The notes beneath the pieces were generated by a model, which searched no databases, was not told where the DNA came from, and saw nothing but the letters and a program-made list of their open reading frames with translations. 64,000 bases of DNA from an uncultured Bacteroidota bacterium (GTDB taxonomy: Bacteria > Bacteroidota > Bacteroidia > Chitinophagales > Chitinophagaceae): assembly GCA_937928385.1 (NCBI GenBank), contig CALEZD010000077.1:1-64000 (forward strand), given 5' to 3'. Of this stretch, positions 8,418-17,344 are shown piece by piece (the first letter of the stretch is position 1; each line of letters starts with the position of its first letter). A program made the translations under genes and the position numbers.

Positions 8418-9275
8418 TTAATAAAGATCATCCACGTGCATTTTCAGGTATTTGAGCACCGAGCGGTGGGTGCTGACTACAGATATGAGTATGCCCAGCA
8501 CTATCATACTGAGCATGAGCAGTGCTATGGATGAGGTTTTGTGCAATATTTTGATTGATGGCAGCATGTTCTCAGCATAGGCTATTACCATCCACAGGCC
8601 GGCCATGGCAATAATACCGCTGATGGCGCCGTTGATGATGGCCCGCCTGTCGAAGGGGCGGGTAATAAACCAGCGGGTGGCGCCAACCATCTGCATAGTC
8701 TTTATCAGGAAACGGTTGCTGAACATGGCCAGGCGCACTGTATTGTCTATCAGTATCACCACTACCACAAACAGCAACAATGCTATAGACCCCAATATGA
8801 TACCGATTTTGCGGAAGTTATTGTTCATATTGTCTACTATGACGTTGGGGTAAGAAACATCGCGGACAATATTGCTCTGCATAACGAATTGCTTGATTTC
8901 TTCCAGGCTTTGCGGGTTGACATAATCCGCCTTCAGGTTGAGTACGATGGATGGATAGAGCGGATTATAATCCAGTAATTCAGTAAAATCTTCGCCACCC
9001 GATTCAAAAAACTTCTGAGCCGCTTCTTCTTTGGTAATCACCAGGGTCTTCTTTACAAAATCCTGCTGTTCGAGCACCGCGTTCAGCTTCAGCATCATCT
9101 CGTCGCGGGTATTGTCGTGCAATATCACTTCTACCTGTACGTCTTCTTTAAACACCCTGGTAAGCGTACGCCCGTTAAGTACCAGCCAACCTAATGTGCC
9201 CAGCAGGAACAATACAAGTGAAATGCCGATAATAGCGTATATATATGAAGGTTTTGCTTTCTTGCTGCTTGCCAT
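8418..9275 (-). CDS. ftsX: Cell division protein FtsX
   Basis: 285 aa. Permease-like partner of the ATPase FtsE; in many bacteria the pair controls septal peptidoglycan hydrolases. One N-terminal transmembrane helix (~14-34) is followed by a periplasmic domain (to ~170, including EDVQVEVILHDN) and three C-terminal helices with the FtsX-domain stretch NTVRLAMFSNRFLIKTMQMVG. An upstream in-frame ATG at 9308 exists, but MASSKKAK at 9275 is preferred because a TACTTTTG promoter element (9289-9296) lies between them. ftsE is not adjacent, as is usual in this phylum. Confidence 0.92.
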   Translation of the reverse strand: MASSKKAKPSYIYAIIGISLVLFLLGTLGWLVLNGRTLTRVFKEDVQVEVILHDNTRDEMMLKLNAVLEQQDFVKKTLVITKEEAAQKFFESGGEDFTELLDYNPLYPSIVLNLKADYVNPQSLEEIKQFVMQSNIVRDVSYPNVIVDNMNNNFRKIGIILGSIALLLFVVVVILIDNTVRLAMFSNRFLIKTMQMVGATRWFITRPFDRRAIINGAISGIIAMAGLWMVIAYAENMLPSIKILHKTSSIALLMLSMIVLGILISVVSTHRSVLKYLKMHVDDLY

Positions 9276-9288
9276 GATTCTGAATTGC

Positions 9289-9296
9289 CAAAAGTA
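9289..9296 (-). promoter_or_regulatory. -7 element of the ftsX promoter
   Basis: TACTTTTG on the minus strand matches TAnnTTTG exactly, 13 bp before the chosen ftsX start. No clear TTG partner at normal spacing. Confidence 0.45.
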
Positions 9297-9422
9297 TAAA
9301 ATTAACAACAGAAATAGAGTGTGGCTTTCCGGTCATATTTATTTTAACAAATTAGCATCTCGACGGGTTGAGCCATGCGGCAATTCCCGCGATTGAGTAT
9401 CTTAGCCCCATACAAGAGATAT

Positions 9423-10544
9423 ATGCAGGACCTGAGACAATTTTTTACCGAGCAACACTTTATAGAAACTGTGCCCGAAGGCAGCTACGAGCCCATGCAG
9501 TGGGGCGCCAATATCAGCTATGCCATAGGCGATGATTTTGACTGGGAGCAAGCCGACATAGTGATAGTGGGCTGTGGCGGATACGACAGCGATGCCGGCA
9601 ACAGCGGCCCCGATGCCATACGCGCCGAGCTATACCGTATGTATGGCTGGCACAGTAATATAAAAATAGCCGATGCCGGAAACATACTGAAAGGCGCCAA
9701 AACAAGGGACACACTGGCTGCCCTGAGAACGGTATTGGCCGAACTGCACCAGGCGGGTAAAACCGTACTACTGCTGGGCGGCCCGCACGACCTGACTATG
9801 CAGCAATATGAGGCTTTCAAGAAATCGGAGCAACTGATACACGCAACGGTGACCGATATGCTGATAGATATGGACGAAACTGAAGAGGTGACTTCCCGCA
9901 GCTTCCTGATGGATATGCTGACCGGGCAACCCAACTTTGTGCGCCACTACAACCATATCGGTTTCCAGAGCTACTATGTACACCCCAAAATACTGGAGAC
10001 GCTGGACAAACTGCGGTTTGACTTTTACCGCCTGGGGGTGGTGCGCGAGCATATAGAAGATATGGAGCCTGTATTGCGCGCCAGCCATTTGTACAGCTTC
10101 GACATCAACGCCATCAGGCATGGGGATGCACCCGCCAATATCAATGGCTCGCCCAATGGTTTTACGGGCGATGAGGCCTGCCAGCTGATGCGTTATGCAG
10201 GTATGGCACCCCAATTATCATCGGCGGGTATATATGGCTACAACCCTGCAGACGATGTACACAATATGACCGCCAGGCAAATAGCCCAGATGATATGGTA
10301 CTTTATAGACGGCTGCTATATACGCAAGAACGAGGCTGTGCTGACAGACAGGGAAGAGTACTTCAGCTTCAGCGTGAACTTTACGGAGAATGACACCATC
10401 TTCCTGAAGAGCAAACGTACCAACAGGTGGTGGATGCAGATGCCCGACGGCTCGTTCATACCCTGCTCATACAAGGATTATCAGCTGGCCAGTACAGGCG
10501 ATATACCCGAGCGCTGGCTGCGCGAGCAGGAGCGACTGGTTTAG
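9423..10544 (+). CDS. Arginase/formimidoylglutamase family protein with altered metal site
   Basis: 373 aa from this start; an in-frame ATG lies 16 codons earlier (9375), but a TATCTTAG promoter-like element between them favours this one. The ureohydrolase fold is recognisable: GGPHDLT (119-125) takes the place of GGxHS, LIDMDE (147-152) that of xDAHxD, and SFDINAIRHGD (225-235) that of SxDxDxxDP. Thus one His and two Asp are kept but the His of DAH is Asp and the second Asp of the last motif is Asn. Bacteroidota carry such divergent members, often annotated formimidoylglutamase. Catalytic activity is doubtful. No hut genes are nearby. Confidence 0.75.
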   Translation: MQDLRQFFTEQHFIETVPEGSYEPMQWGANISYAIGDDFDWEQADIVIVGCGGYDSDAGNSGPDAIRAELYRMYGWHSNIKIADAGNILKGAKTRDTLAALRTVLAELHQAGKTVLLLGGPHDLTMQQYEAFKKSEQLIHATVTDMLIDMDETEEVTSRSFLMDMLTGQPNFVRHYNHIGFQSYYVHPKILETLDKLRFDFYRLGVVREHIEDMEPVLRASHLYSFDINAIRHGDAPANINGSPNGFTGDEACQLMRYAGMAPQLSSAGIYGYNPADDVHNMTARQIAQMIWYFIDGCYIRKNEAVLTDREEYFSFSVNFTENDTIFLKSKRTNRWWMQMPDGSFIPCSYKDYQLASTGDIPERWLREQERLV

Positions 10545-10573
10545 CGCCATGTGGTGATACCGACAAATTACCG

Positions 10574-10581
10574 TAATTTTG
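10574..10581 (+). promoter_or_regulatory. -7 element upstream of hflX
   Basis: TAATTTTG, an exact TAnnTTTG match 42 bp before the hflX start. Transcription from it would begin near 10588, at the base of the hairpin that follows. Confidence 0.5.
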
Positions 10582-10587
10582 TATTTC

Positions 10588-10617
10588 AACCATCCCCGGT
10601 TACGGAGGTGGTTTTTT
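10588..10617 (+). terminator. Hairpin plus T run between the arginase-like gene and hflX
   Basis: AACCATCCCC pairs with GGAGGTGGTT (one mismatch, one G-T pair) around GGTTAC and is followed by seven T. It looks like a terminator for the upstream gene, but it also lies in the predicted hflX leader, ending 5 bp before the hflX start codon. Confidence 0.6.
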
Positions 10618-10622
10618 TATCT

Positions 10623-11810
10623 ATGATTGAACAGAAGAGTATAATTAACAACGACGAAACCGCTGTACTGGTGGGCCTGATACATCAACACCAGACGGAG
10701 GAGCAGGCGCAGGAATACCTGGCCGAGCTGGCATTCCTGGCGGAGACAGCCGGCGCGAAGACCCTGAAAACATTTACCCAACGCCTGCCGCACCCTGATA
10801 ACAAAACCTTTGTAGGTAAGGGCAAGCTGGAAGAGATAAGGGATTATGTGCAGAGCAAAGGCGCTACGCTGGTGATATTTGACGATGAGCTGAACGGCTC
10901 GCAACTGGGTAATATAGAAAAGGTGCTGAATGTAAAGACTATTGACCGCAGCGACCTGATACTGGATATATTTGCCAGTCGTGCCCAGACAGCATCGGCC
11001 AAAGTACAGGTAGAGCTGGCCCAGTACCAATACATATTGCCCCGCCTGCGTGGTATGTGGAAACACCTGGAACGCCAGGGTGGTGGTATAGGCAGCCGCG
11101 GACCGGGTGAAACGGAGATAGAAACCGACCGCCGTATAGTAAAGGACAAAATAACCCTGCTGCGCAAGCGCCTGGCCACTATCGACAAGCAGAGCGAAAC
11201 GCAGCGTAAAGAGCGGGGCACTTATATAAGGGTGGCATTGGTGGGCTATACCAACGTGGGCAAGAGCACCATCATGACGCTGCTGAGCAAGTCGGAAGTG
11301 TTTGCGGAAAATAAACTGTTTGCCACGCTGGACACCACTACGCGGAAGATAGTGTATGAGCAGACACCCTTTCTGCTGAGCGATACGGTGGGTTTTATAC
11401 GCAAGCTGCCCCACCACCTGGTAGAGAGTTTTAAAAGTACACTGGACGAGGTGCGCGAGGCTGACCTGCTGCTGCATGTGGTAGATATATCGCACCCCGG
11501 CTACGAAGACCAGATGGCGGTGGTGAATAAAACCCTGCAGGAAATAGGCGCCTTCGACAAACCAATACTGACCATATTTAACAAGCTGGACCTGTACGAA
11601 GAGAAAGTGTTTGACCCCTGGCTGGAAGATGAGGTGAAACAAGACCTGATGCTGCAATTAGTAAACCGCTGGGTAACACTGACCAATGGCAACTGCGTGT
11701 TTATATCAGCCCTCGAAAGGCGGAATATAGACCAGTTTCGCGATACGATACTGAAGAAGGTAAAAGCCCTGTACAAAGAGCGCTACCCGTATATGACGCA
11801 GTTTTATTGA
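10623..11810 (+). CDS. hflX: GTPase HflX
   Basis: 395 aa from the preferred start MIEQKS; a GTG-like upstream extension would run through the promoter and hairpin and is rejected. HflX is a ribosome-associated GTPase that binds the 50S subunit and rescues or splits stalled ribosomes in stress. The N-terminal HflX domain ends in the signature GGGIGSRGPGETEIETDRR (153-171). The G domain shows G1 GYTNVGKST (208-216), G3 DTVGF (254-258) and G4 NKLD (320-323). The stop codon lies inside a perfect inverted repeat (11808-11831). Regulation through the leader hairpin is possible. Confidence 0.95.
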   Translation: MIEQKSIINNDETAVLVGLIHQHQTEEQAQEYLAELAFLAETAGAKTLKTFTQRLPHPDNKTFVGKGKLEEIRDYVQSKGATLVIFDDELNGSQLGNIEKVLNVKTIDRSDLILDIFASRAQTASAKVQVELAQYQYILPRLRGMWKHLERQGGGIGSRGPGETEIETDRRIVKDKITLLRKRLATIDKQSETQRKERGTYIRVALVGYTNVGKSTIMTLLSKSEVFAENKLFATLDTTTRKIVYEQTPFLLSDTVGFIRKLPHHLVESFKSTLDEVREADLLLHVVDISHPGYEDQMAVVNKTLQEIGAFDKPILTIFNKLDLYEEKVFDPWLEDEVKQDLMLQLVNRWVTLTNGNCVFISALERRNIDQFRDTILKKVKALYKERYPYMTQFY

Positions 11811-11831
11811 TAGTATCATTTGATACTATCA
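11808..11831. repeat. Perfect inverted repeat overlapping the hflX stop
   Basis: TGATAGTATCA and its exact reverse complement are separated by two bases. The first three bases are the hflX stop codon. AT-rich and without an adjacent T run, so it is not a classic terminator. Confidence 0.7.
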
Positions 11832-11900
11832 TACCGCCAACTTTTCCTGTTTTTATTTATATCATAAGGAGAAAGGACGCGCAGTTAGGAGATATGACTT

Positions 11901-12839
11901 TTAACCCACTATACTCACCACCGCCCGGTACACCCTCGTTACTACCGAACTCATGCGCAGGTAATCCAGCGTTTCGGGTGTATCGTCTTCGGTATGGTAG
12001 TTCTTGTTGCGGTAAAAAGCCCCGTCGGTTATCATCAGGGCGGGCCATTTGTACTGCCAGTAGTTGCGGTGGTCGCTATAGTCTATACCCTGTATCCACC
12101 TCGGCCCTTTGAACACTTTTACATCCACACCACCTCCCCTGCGAAATTTTCGGGTAAACAGGCGGGAGAAACGTTTGTCAAATGTCTTGCGCACTACCGT
12201 GATATAATCGCCACGGCTACCATAAAACAACTTCATGATGCCGAGGGGATAATCCTGCGAACCTTTTTTATCATCGTAGTAGCCAATCATCTCCATGCTC
12301 ACCATACCCACTACCGGTGTCTTGTTGTTGAACAGCGCCGTAGCGTGTACCGAGCTGCCCATGTGTTGGGTGCCAAAATAGGGTGGCTCTTCCAGGCTGT
12401 AGGCTACCAGGTCTACACGCATCTCCCATTTGCTTTTGTCTGTTTCGGCCAGCATACGCGCCAGCTCCAGCAGTCCGGCTACGCCACTGGCGTTGTCGTC
12501 AGCTCCCGGTTTATCGCCCTGCACATCGTAATGCGCGCCTATTATCACACGCGGTGCATTTGCCGGGCCAAATGTGGCATAGACATTATAATAGCGCACG
12601 CCATTCACCGTAAAGCCCTGCATATAGGCTTCCTTAGTCACAGCCGAAAACTCCTTGTTGATATAAACAGCAGTACGGTTCAGCGCAACGGTGTCCCTGT
12701 AGTTGCGGTGTCCCTGCCCCGTAGTGAGTTTGATAACATGTTTGCGCAGGGCGGCTTCGCTGGCTTCATTAGCCGTGGTAGTTATGTGCAGGAGTATGAG
12801 TCCTGCTGCGAGCAGGAAACGAAAGGGGCAGTAAAACAT
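11901..12839 (-). CDS. M28 family zinc peptidase (aminopeptidase-like), exported
   Basis: 312 aa. N-terminal hydrophobic segment (~7-22) looks like a signal peptide. Peptidase M28 ligands are all present: H103 and D105 in HYDVQG, D115 in DDNASG, the E150-E151 pair in SLEEPP, E183 in SMEMIG, and H257 in YSDHRNYW. The M28 domain covers nearly the whole protein. Probably an aminopeptidase acting in the periplasm or outside. The alkA-like gene lies 25 bp upstream on the same strand, so co-transcription is possible though no functional link is evident. Confidence 0.88.
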   Translation of the reverse strand: MFYCPFRFLLAAGLILLHITTTANEASEAALRKHVIKLTTGQGHRNYRDTVALNRTAVYINKEFSAVTKEAYMQGFTVNGVRYYNVYATFGPANAPRVIIGAHYDVQGDKPGADDNASGVAGLLELARMLAETDKSKWEMRVDLVAYSLEEPPYFGTQHMGSSVHATALFNNKTPVVGMVSMEMIGYYDDKKGSQDYPLGIMKLFYGSRGDYITVVRKTFDKRFSRLFTRKFRRGGGVDVKVFKGPRWIQGIDYSDHRNYWQYKWPALMITDGAFYRNKNYHTEDDTPETLDYLRMSSVVTRVYRAVVSIVG

Positions 12840-12864
12840 ATATCGTGTTTCTTAGTACCTATGT

Positions 12865-13482
12865 TCAGGCGCCGTCCTTGTGCCCCCACAGGTACAGGCA
12901 TGCGTACGTGCGGTATGGGCTCCACTTAGCTGAAATCTTCAGCATCCGTTCCCTCAGTTGTTTTTTGTCGGCCGGGTCCAGTTTATACAACTGTATCATG
13001 GCCTGCTGTATGCCCAGGTCGTCTGCGGCAAACACATCTTCCCTGCCAAGGGCAAACATCAGTTGCATCTCCACTGTCCACTTACCTACGCCTTTTATCG
13101 GCAGCAGGAAGTCCATCACTTCTTCGTTGCTCATCTTGTATAGCTTCTTATCATCCATACCATGTTCTAACGCATAGCGGGCTATGTTCTGTATATAGCT
13201 CACTTTTGCGTTCGACAGGCCTATGGCCCGCAGTTTTTCAGGAGCGGTATCGGCCACTTGTTGCGGCGTGGGTTCTTCTTTGTTATACAGGTCGAGGAAG
13301 CGGTGGTAAATGACTTTGGCCACTTTGGTAGACAGTTGCTGGCTCATGATGGATGCCATCAGGTGCAGGCATACGTTTTTGTGGCGCGCTAGTTTTTTAG
13401 CGGGCTGTGTTTTGAGCAATGGCGCCAGTTTCCTGTCTTTCGACAGGTGCTCCAGGTATATTGGTTCTTTCCTTGTTGCCAT
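12865..13482 (-). CDS. DNA-3-methyladenine glycosylase II (AlkA-like, HhH-GPD)
   Basis: 205 aa. Base-excision repair glycosylase for alkylated purines. The helix-hairpin-helix stretch LLPIKGVGKWTVEM (126-139) is followed by the catalytic Asp (D155) in FAADDLG. MASIMSQQLS (42-51) matches the substrate-side helix of the family. No iron-sulfur cluster cysteines at the C-terminus, and it lacks the N-terminal domain of E. coli AlkA, so it is the short form common in this phylum. The substrate is inferred from family only. Confidence 0.9.
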   Translation of the reverse strand: MATRKEPIYLEHLSKDRKLAPLLKTQPAKKLARHKNVCLHLMASIMSQQLSTKVAKVIYHRFLDLYNKEEPTPQQVADTAPEKLRAIGLSNAKVSYIQNIARYALEHGMDDKKLYKMSNEEVMDFLLPIKGVGKWTVEMQLMFALGREDVFAADDLGIQQAMIQLYKLDPADKKQLRERMLKISAKWSPYRTYACLYLWGHKDGA

Positions 13483-13530
13483 GAAAGGATTAAGATAATA
13501 AAACTTTCTATCAAGCGAAAGGATTGCAGC

Positions 13531-14220
13531 TTATCTGAATACATACCCTACACTAAAATTAATCGGCATAGCTAATGCCATATTAAAGCCCGGTTTATCC
13601 GCCGCAGCAATGAACATGCCGTGTATATATGTAGTCCTGCCATCATCATACCTGTTGTGCCGGGCAGATGTGTATTTTAGTTTTATTCCTAACCCGGTAT
13701 GCAAACCGACAATAACATGTTTGCCTATAAACCGCTGTTTCCCAAACACGATTCCGGCACCTATCATTTTTTTGGTGAGTACAAAAGCATCCTCGTAAAC
13801 CTCATCATGCTCTTGCGAATAGTATTCATCAAACCTTGGTGTTTGATAGTAATTCGCAAACAGCTCTACACCTATGTACACCTCCCGTTTCCCGGGGATA
13901 AAGTTGTTACGTAAGGTTTTGTATTTTCTAATTTCAGCCCTTATTGTGTACCATTGTGCATATCCTTTTATCAACTGACTGTTTAACGTATCCTGCAACG
14001 CATAGTACCTGGGTATCATCATACCGGTTTGCAACTGGATACCGATGTTTCCGCTCCTTTTTTCAATAGCCGGTAAGAAAGTAAATGGGTAATAACCTTC
14101 AGGCGAGGGGCCCATGGCCAATTTTACAGTGTTGTAAGTCTGCATATCAGCGGTGCTGTCCTGTGCCAGCAGAAGGATGGGTAGCATGATAATGACCAAA
14201 ATCGTCAGATATGGTTTCAT
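13531..14220 (-). CDS. Exported protein, probable outer-membrane beta-barrel
   Basis: 229 aa, not recognised. A clear signal peptide (MKPYLTILVIIMLPILLLAQ) is followed by alternating polar/hydrophobic strands rich in Tyr and Gly and ends in NFSVGYVFR, a terminal aromatic-rich strand typical of outer-membrane beta-barrels. Pattern and length are reminiscent of DUF3575/porin-family proteins, but no signature was seen. Stands alone on the minus strand, 48 bp upstream of the alkA-like gene. Confidence 0.6.
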   Translation of the reverse strand: MKPYLTILVIIMLPILLLAQDSTADMQTYNTVKLAMGPSPEGYYPFTFLPAIEKRSGNIGIQLQTGMMIPRYYALQDTLNSQLIKGYAQWYTIRAEIRKYKTLRNNFIPGKREVYIGVELFANYYQTPRFDEYYSQEHDEVYEDAFVLTKKMIGAGIVFGKQRFIGKHVIVGLHTGLGIKLKYTSARHNRYDDGRTTYIHGMFIAAADKPGFNMALAMPINFSVGYVFR

Positions 14221-14356
14221 ATATAGGTATTTATATGAAGGTATGAAATACGGAGAAACACTCCATGAGCTGACTTGACCGGCAATTGTTCTATTATCTG
14301 AAATCTAATGTGTTTTGGGTTTAATATATATTCATGCATTTCTACCGTCCAAATCT

Positions 14357-14364
14357 TATCTTTG
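14357..14364 (+). promoter_or_regulatory. -7 element of the gcvT promoter
   Basis: TATCTTTG, an exact TAnnTTTG match 20 bp before the gcvT ATG; no good -33 TTG is seen. Confidence 0.5.
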
Positions 14365-14383
14365 CGCCCATTAATATTAAACT

Positions 14384-15472
14384 ATGAAGAATACTCCATT
14401 TACAGATAAGCATATTGCATTGGGTGCCAAGATGGCCGAATTTGCAGGTTACAACATGCCTATTTCTTATACCGGCATCAACGACGAGCATGCTACGGTA
14501 CGCAAAAACGCAGGTGTGTTTGACGTGAGCCACATGGGCGAATTCATATTGAAGGGCCCCGATGCCCTGGACCTGATTCAAAGGGTGACCAGTAACGATG
14601 CGAGTAAACTGAACGCACCCGGTAAAGCACAATACAGCTGCCTGCCCAACGAGCAGGGCGGTATAGTGGATGACTTGCTGGTGTATGCCATAGAGCCCAA
14701 CAATGTATATATGCTGGTGGTGAATGCATCGAACATAGAAAAAGACTGGAACTGGATAAGCAAGCACAATACCAAAGGCGTAGAGATGCACAACATATCT
14801 GACAAAACCGGGCTGCTGGCAGTACAGGGCCCCAAGGCTGTAGAGTATATGCAGGAGCTGACGGATATGGACATAACCAACCTGAAATACTACACATTTG
14901 TAAAAGGCAAGTTTGCCGGTGTAGAAAACGTGGTGGTGAGCGCAACAGGCTATACAGGTGCCGGTGGGGTAGAAATATACTTTGAAGACCAGGACGGTGC
15001 AGGCGAGAAAATATGGGAAGAGGTATTCCGCGTAGGCGGACCGAAAGGGATGAAACCGATAGGCCTGGGTGCGCGCGATACGCTGCGCCTGGAAATGGGT
15101 TTCTGCCTGTATGGTAATGATATTGACGATACCACATCTCCCTTAGAAGCAGGACTGGGCTGGATTACCAAATTCACGAAGGACTTTACCTCTAAAGAAA
15201 TATTTGAAGCGCAGAAAGTGAATGGCGTAAGCCGCAAGCTGGTGGGCTTCGAAATGGTGGACAAAGGCATACCCCGCCACCACTACAAAATACAGAACAA
15301 CGCAGGCGAAGAAATAGGTTTCGTAACATCGGGTACACAATCCCCCAGCCTGAACAAAGCTATAGGTATGGGTTATGTGCGCAAAGACCTGGCTACAGAA
15401 GGCAGCGAAATAAATATCATGATTCGTGATAAGGCGGTGAAAGCCAAAGTGGTAAAAATGCCTTTTGAATAA
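14384..15472 (+). CDS. gcvT: Aminomethyltransferase (glycine cleavage system T protein)
   Basis: 362 aa, full length. Transfers the methylene group from the aminomethyl-lipoyl H protein to tetrahydrofolate, releasing ammonia. Typical marks are the N-terminal TPFTDKHIALGAKMAEFAGY region, DVSHMGEF (~47-54), YTGAGGVEIY near 190, and GLGARDTLRLEMG (~228-240), which includes the Arg near the folate site. The start follows a promoter element and the gene ends at a strong terminator, so it is a single-gene unit; gcvH and gcvP are not in the window. Confidence 0.97.
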   Translation: MKNTPFTDKHIALGAKMAEFAGYNMPISYTGINDEHATVRKNAGVFDVSHMGEFILKGPDALDLIQRVTSNDASKLNAPGKAQYSCLPNEQGGIVDDLLVYAIEPNNVYMLVVNASNIEKDWNWISKHNTKGVEMHNISDKTGLLAVQGPKAVEYMQELTDMDITNLKYYTFVKGKFAGVENVVVSATGYTGAGGVEIYFEDQDGAGEKIWEEVFRVGGPKGMKPIGLGARDTLRLEMGFCLYGNDIDDTTSPLEAGLGWITKFTKDFTSKEIFEAQKVNGVSRKLVGFEMVDKGIPRHHYKIQNNAGEEIGFVTSGTQSPSLNKAIGMGYVRKDLATEGSEINIMIRDKAVKAKVVKMPFE

Positions 15473-15492
15473 CCACTGAGTAAATCATATAC

Positions 15493-15525
15493 AAAGCCAT
15501 CATGCCTTAGCGTGGTGGCTTTTTT
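15493..15525 (+). terminator. Terminator of gcvT
   Basis: AAAGCCATCATGC pairs with GCGTGGTGGCTTT (one G-T pair) around CTTA, followed by T residues. Confidence 0.85.
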
Positions 15526-15552
15526 GTTGTACCTTACTTTTTTTACAACTAT

Positions 15553-17316
15553 ATGCTATCTCGTGCCACTTACATCTTGTGTACTGTTGCTATCATGTAC
15601 GTGTCGCTTATCTATCTGCCCAAGTGGAAAGCAAAGGGTACGGAGAGCAGCCTGGGCTGGGATGCGGCCACTTATTACTGGTACCTGCCCGCTACGTTTA
15701 TTTACCACGACCTGAAGGAGCAGCAATTCGGCGACAGTATTATTCAGAAATACGGGTTCACACCTTCGTTTTCGCAATCGTTTACACACAGCAGCTGCAA
15801 CAGGGTGATAGTGTACAGTTCGGGAATGGCATTGCTCAGTATGCCCGCTTTCCTTATAGCTCATGCAGTGGCATCGCCACTGGGTTATGAGGCAGATGGT
15901 TTCTCGCGGCCTTACCAGGTAGCGGTACAGTTATGGGCTGTTATCGCTGGATTGTTCGGCTTATGGTATTTCAGAAAATTACTATTGTTATATTTCAGCG
16001 ATAAAGTAACTGCTATACTGCTGCTGATGCTGGTATTCGGCACCAATTATTTCAATTATGCCGCTTACGATGCCACTATTACACATAGCTGGCTGTTTAC
16101 CATTTATGCATTGCTATTGCTGAATATCCACCACTTTAATAAAACACCCGGAAGAAAAAATGCAATCGCCATCGGGCTGCTCACGGGGTTGGCCATACTT
16201 GTGCGGCCTTCAGAAATGGTAGCTATATTATTGCCCTTGTTCTGGGGGCTGGAGGGTTTTTCCCGCAAGGCAATAAACAAACACGTTGCTTTCCTGAAAG
16301 CGAATGTGAAATATATCGGGTTGGCAATACTGTCAGGGTTATTGGTTTGTTCTATACAAGTGGTGTATTGGCTATACGTCACAGGCAGTCCCTTTGTATA
16401 TAGCTACGATGATAAAACCTTTTCGTGGCTGGCGCCGCATGTACAGGAGTATCTCACCAGTTACAGGAACGGCTGGCTGATGTACAACCCTATGGTACTT
16501 TTCATTTTTATAGGTATCATTCCGTTTATTAAGTATGGCAGAAGCAAAGTAGCCATACTGGCTTTTTTTCTTCTGAACCTATATGTCATTTCAGCCTGGG
16601 ATATATGGTGGTATTCCGGAATCGGCGGCAGGGCTATGATACAGAGCTATGCTGTGATTTTTATTATCGCCGGGTATTGTGTAGACTATATACTGAAGAA
16701 AAAATGGCTCATGTATATAGCGTTGCCGTTTTTCTTATTGTCTGTTTATATCAACGCATGGGTATTTTACCAGGCGCATGCTTCCGGTGGTTTGTACAAT
16801 ACCTCAGATATGTCCGGCAAATATTACTGGTCAGTTATAGGCAGGTGGAACGTAGATAAAGAGGTATTGAAACTACAGGATGCAGCGGATATATACACCG
16901 GCCTGTTGAATAAAAAGCAGGTAGTGTACGCGAATGATTTTTCTGGAAGTACAGGGGGAGTGCTGCAGATTTCCGGAGGTAATAATTCTGAAGTAATAAC
17001 TGTTCCTTATACAGGTGACAACAAAGAATGGGTAAGGGTGGAAGCAATGTATAAAGACAACTACAGAGAATATGATGAATGGAAAATGCTGCGGACACGT
17101 ATTCATTTTATGAATGGTAGTTGGGAAGTGAAAGGTGAGGATTGGAAACCGCAAAGATTTCTAGAAGGTGGCGCACCACGGAAAATCTATTATGATATAA
17201 AAATACCGGACGAACTTTTCGACAGGATAGAAATCAGCTTCCTGAATAATGCCGGGGAACAGGATATAATTATCGATGATTTAGTGGTCACAAGCTATAA
17301 CAGTACCGGTAACTAA
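15553..17316 (+). CDS. Polytopic membrane protein, probable GT-C glycosyltransferase (pair A, copy 1)
   Basis: 587 aa. About ten transmembrane segments fill residues 1-420; the last ~150 residues are soluble and strand-rich. After the first helix comes a periplasmic loop with SSLGWDAATYYWYLPATF, whose Asp sits where GT-C enzymes carry their catalytic acid. FGTNYFNYAAYDATITHSW and the RPSEM motif (~217) are shared with the next gene. GT-C proteins use lipid-linked sugars on the outer face of the inner membrane. The acceptor is unknown. Only 28 bp separates it from copy 2. Assignment rests on topology and the loop motif, not on a recognised named family. Confidence 0.6.
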   Translation: MLSRATYILCTVAIMYVSLIYLPKWKAKGTESSLGWDAATYYWYLPATFIYHDLKEQQFGDSIIQKYGFTPSFSQSFTHSSCNRVIVYSSGMALLSMPAFLIAHAVASPLGYEADGFSRPYQVAVQLWAVIAGLFGLWYFRKLLLLYFSDKVTAILLLMLVFGTNYFNYAAYDATITHSWLFTIYALLLLNIHHFNKTPGRKNAIAIGLLTGLAILVRPSEMVAILLPLFWGLEGFSRKAINKHVAFLKANVKYIGLAILSGLLVCSIQVVYWLYVTGSPFVYSYDDKTFSWLAPHVQEYLTSYRNGWLMYNPMVLFIFIGIIPFIKYGRSKVAILAFFLLNLYVISAWDIWWYSGIGGRAMIQSYAVIFIIAGYCVDYILKKKWLMYIALPFFLLSVYINAWVFYQAHASGGLYNTSDMSGKYYWSVIGRWNVDKEVLKLQDAADIYTGLLNKKQVVYANDFSGSTGGVLQISGGNNSEVITVPYTGDNKEWVRVEAMYKDNYREYDEWKMLRTRIHFMNGSWEVKGEDWKPQRFLEGGAPRKIYYDIKIPDELFDRIEISFLNNAGEQDIIIDDLVVTSYNSTGN

Positions 17317-17344
17317 ACATTATATTTGATATCAGACTTAATTT

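Noticed and set aside
10617..11657. 346-codon minus-strand frame inside hflX
   Set aside because: Fully antisense to a well-conserved GTPase; composition (Gln, His, Tyr rich) is typical of a shadow frame.
12383..12929. Overlapping plus-strand frames over the M28 peptidase and alkA-like gene
   Set aside because: Opposite-strand shadows; both real genes show complete catalytic motifs.
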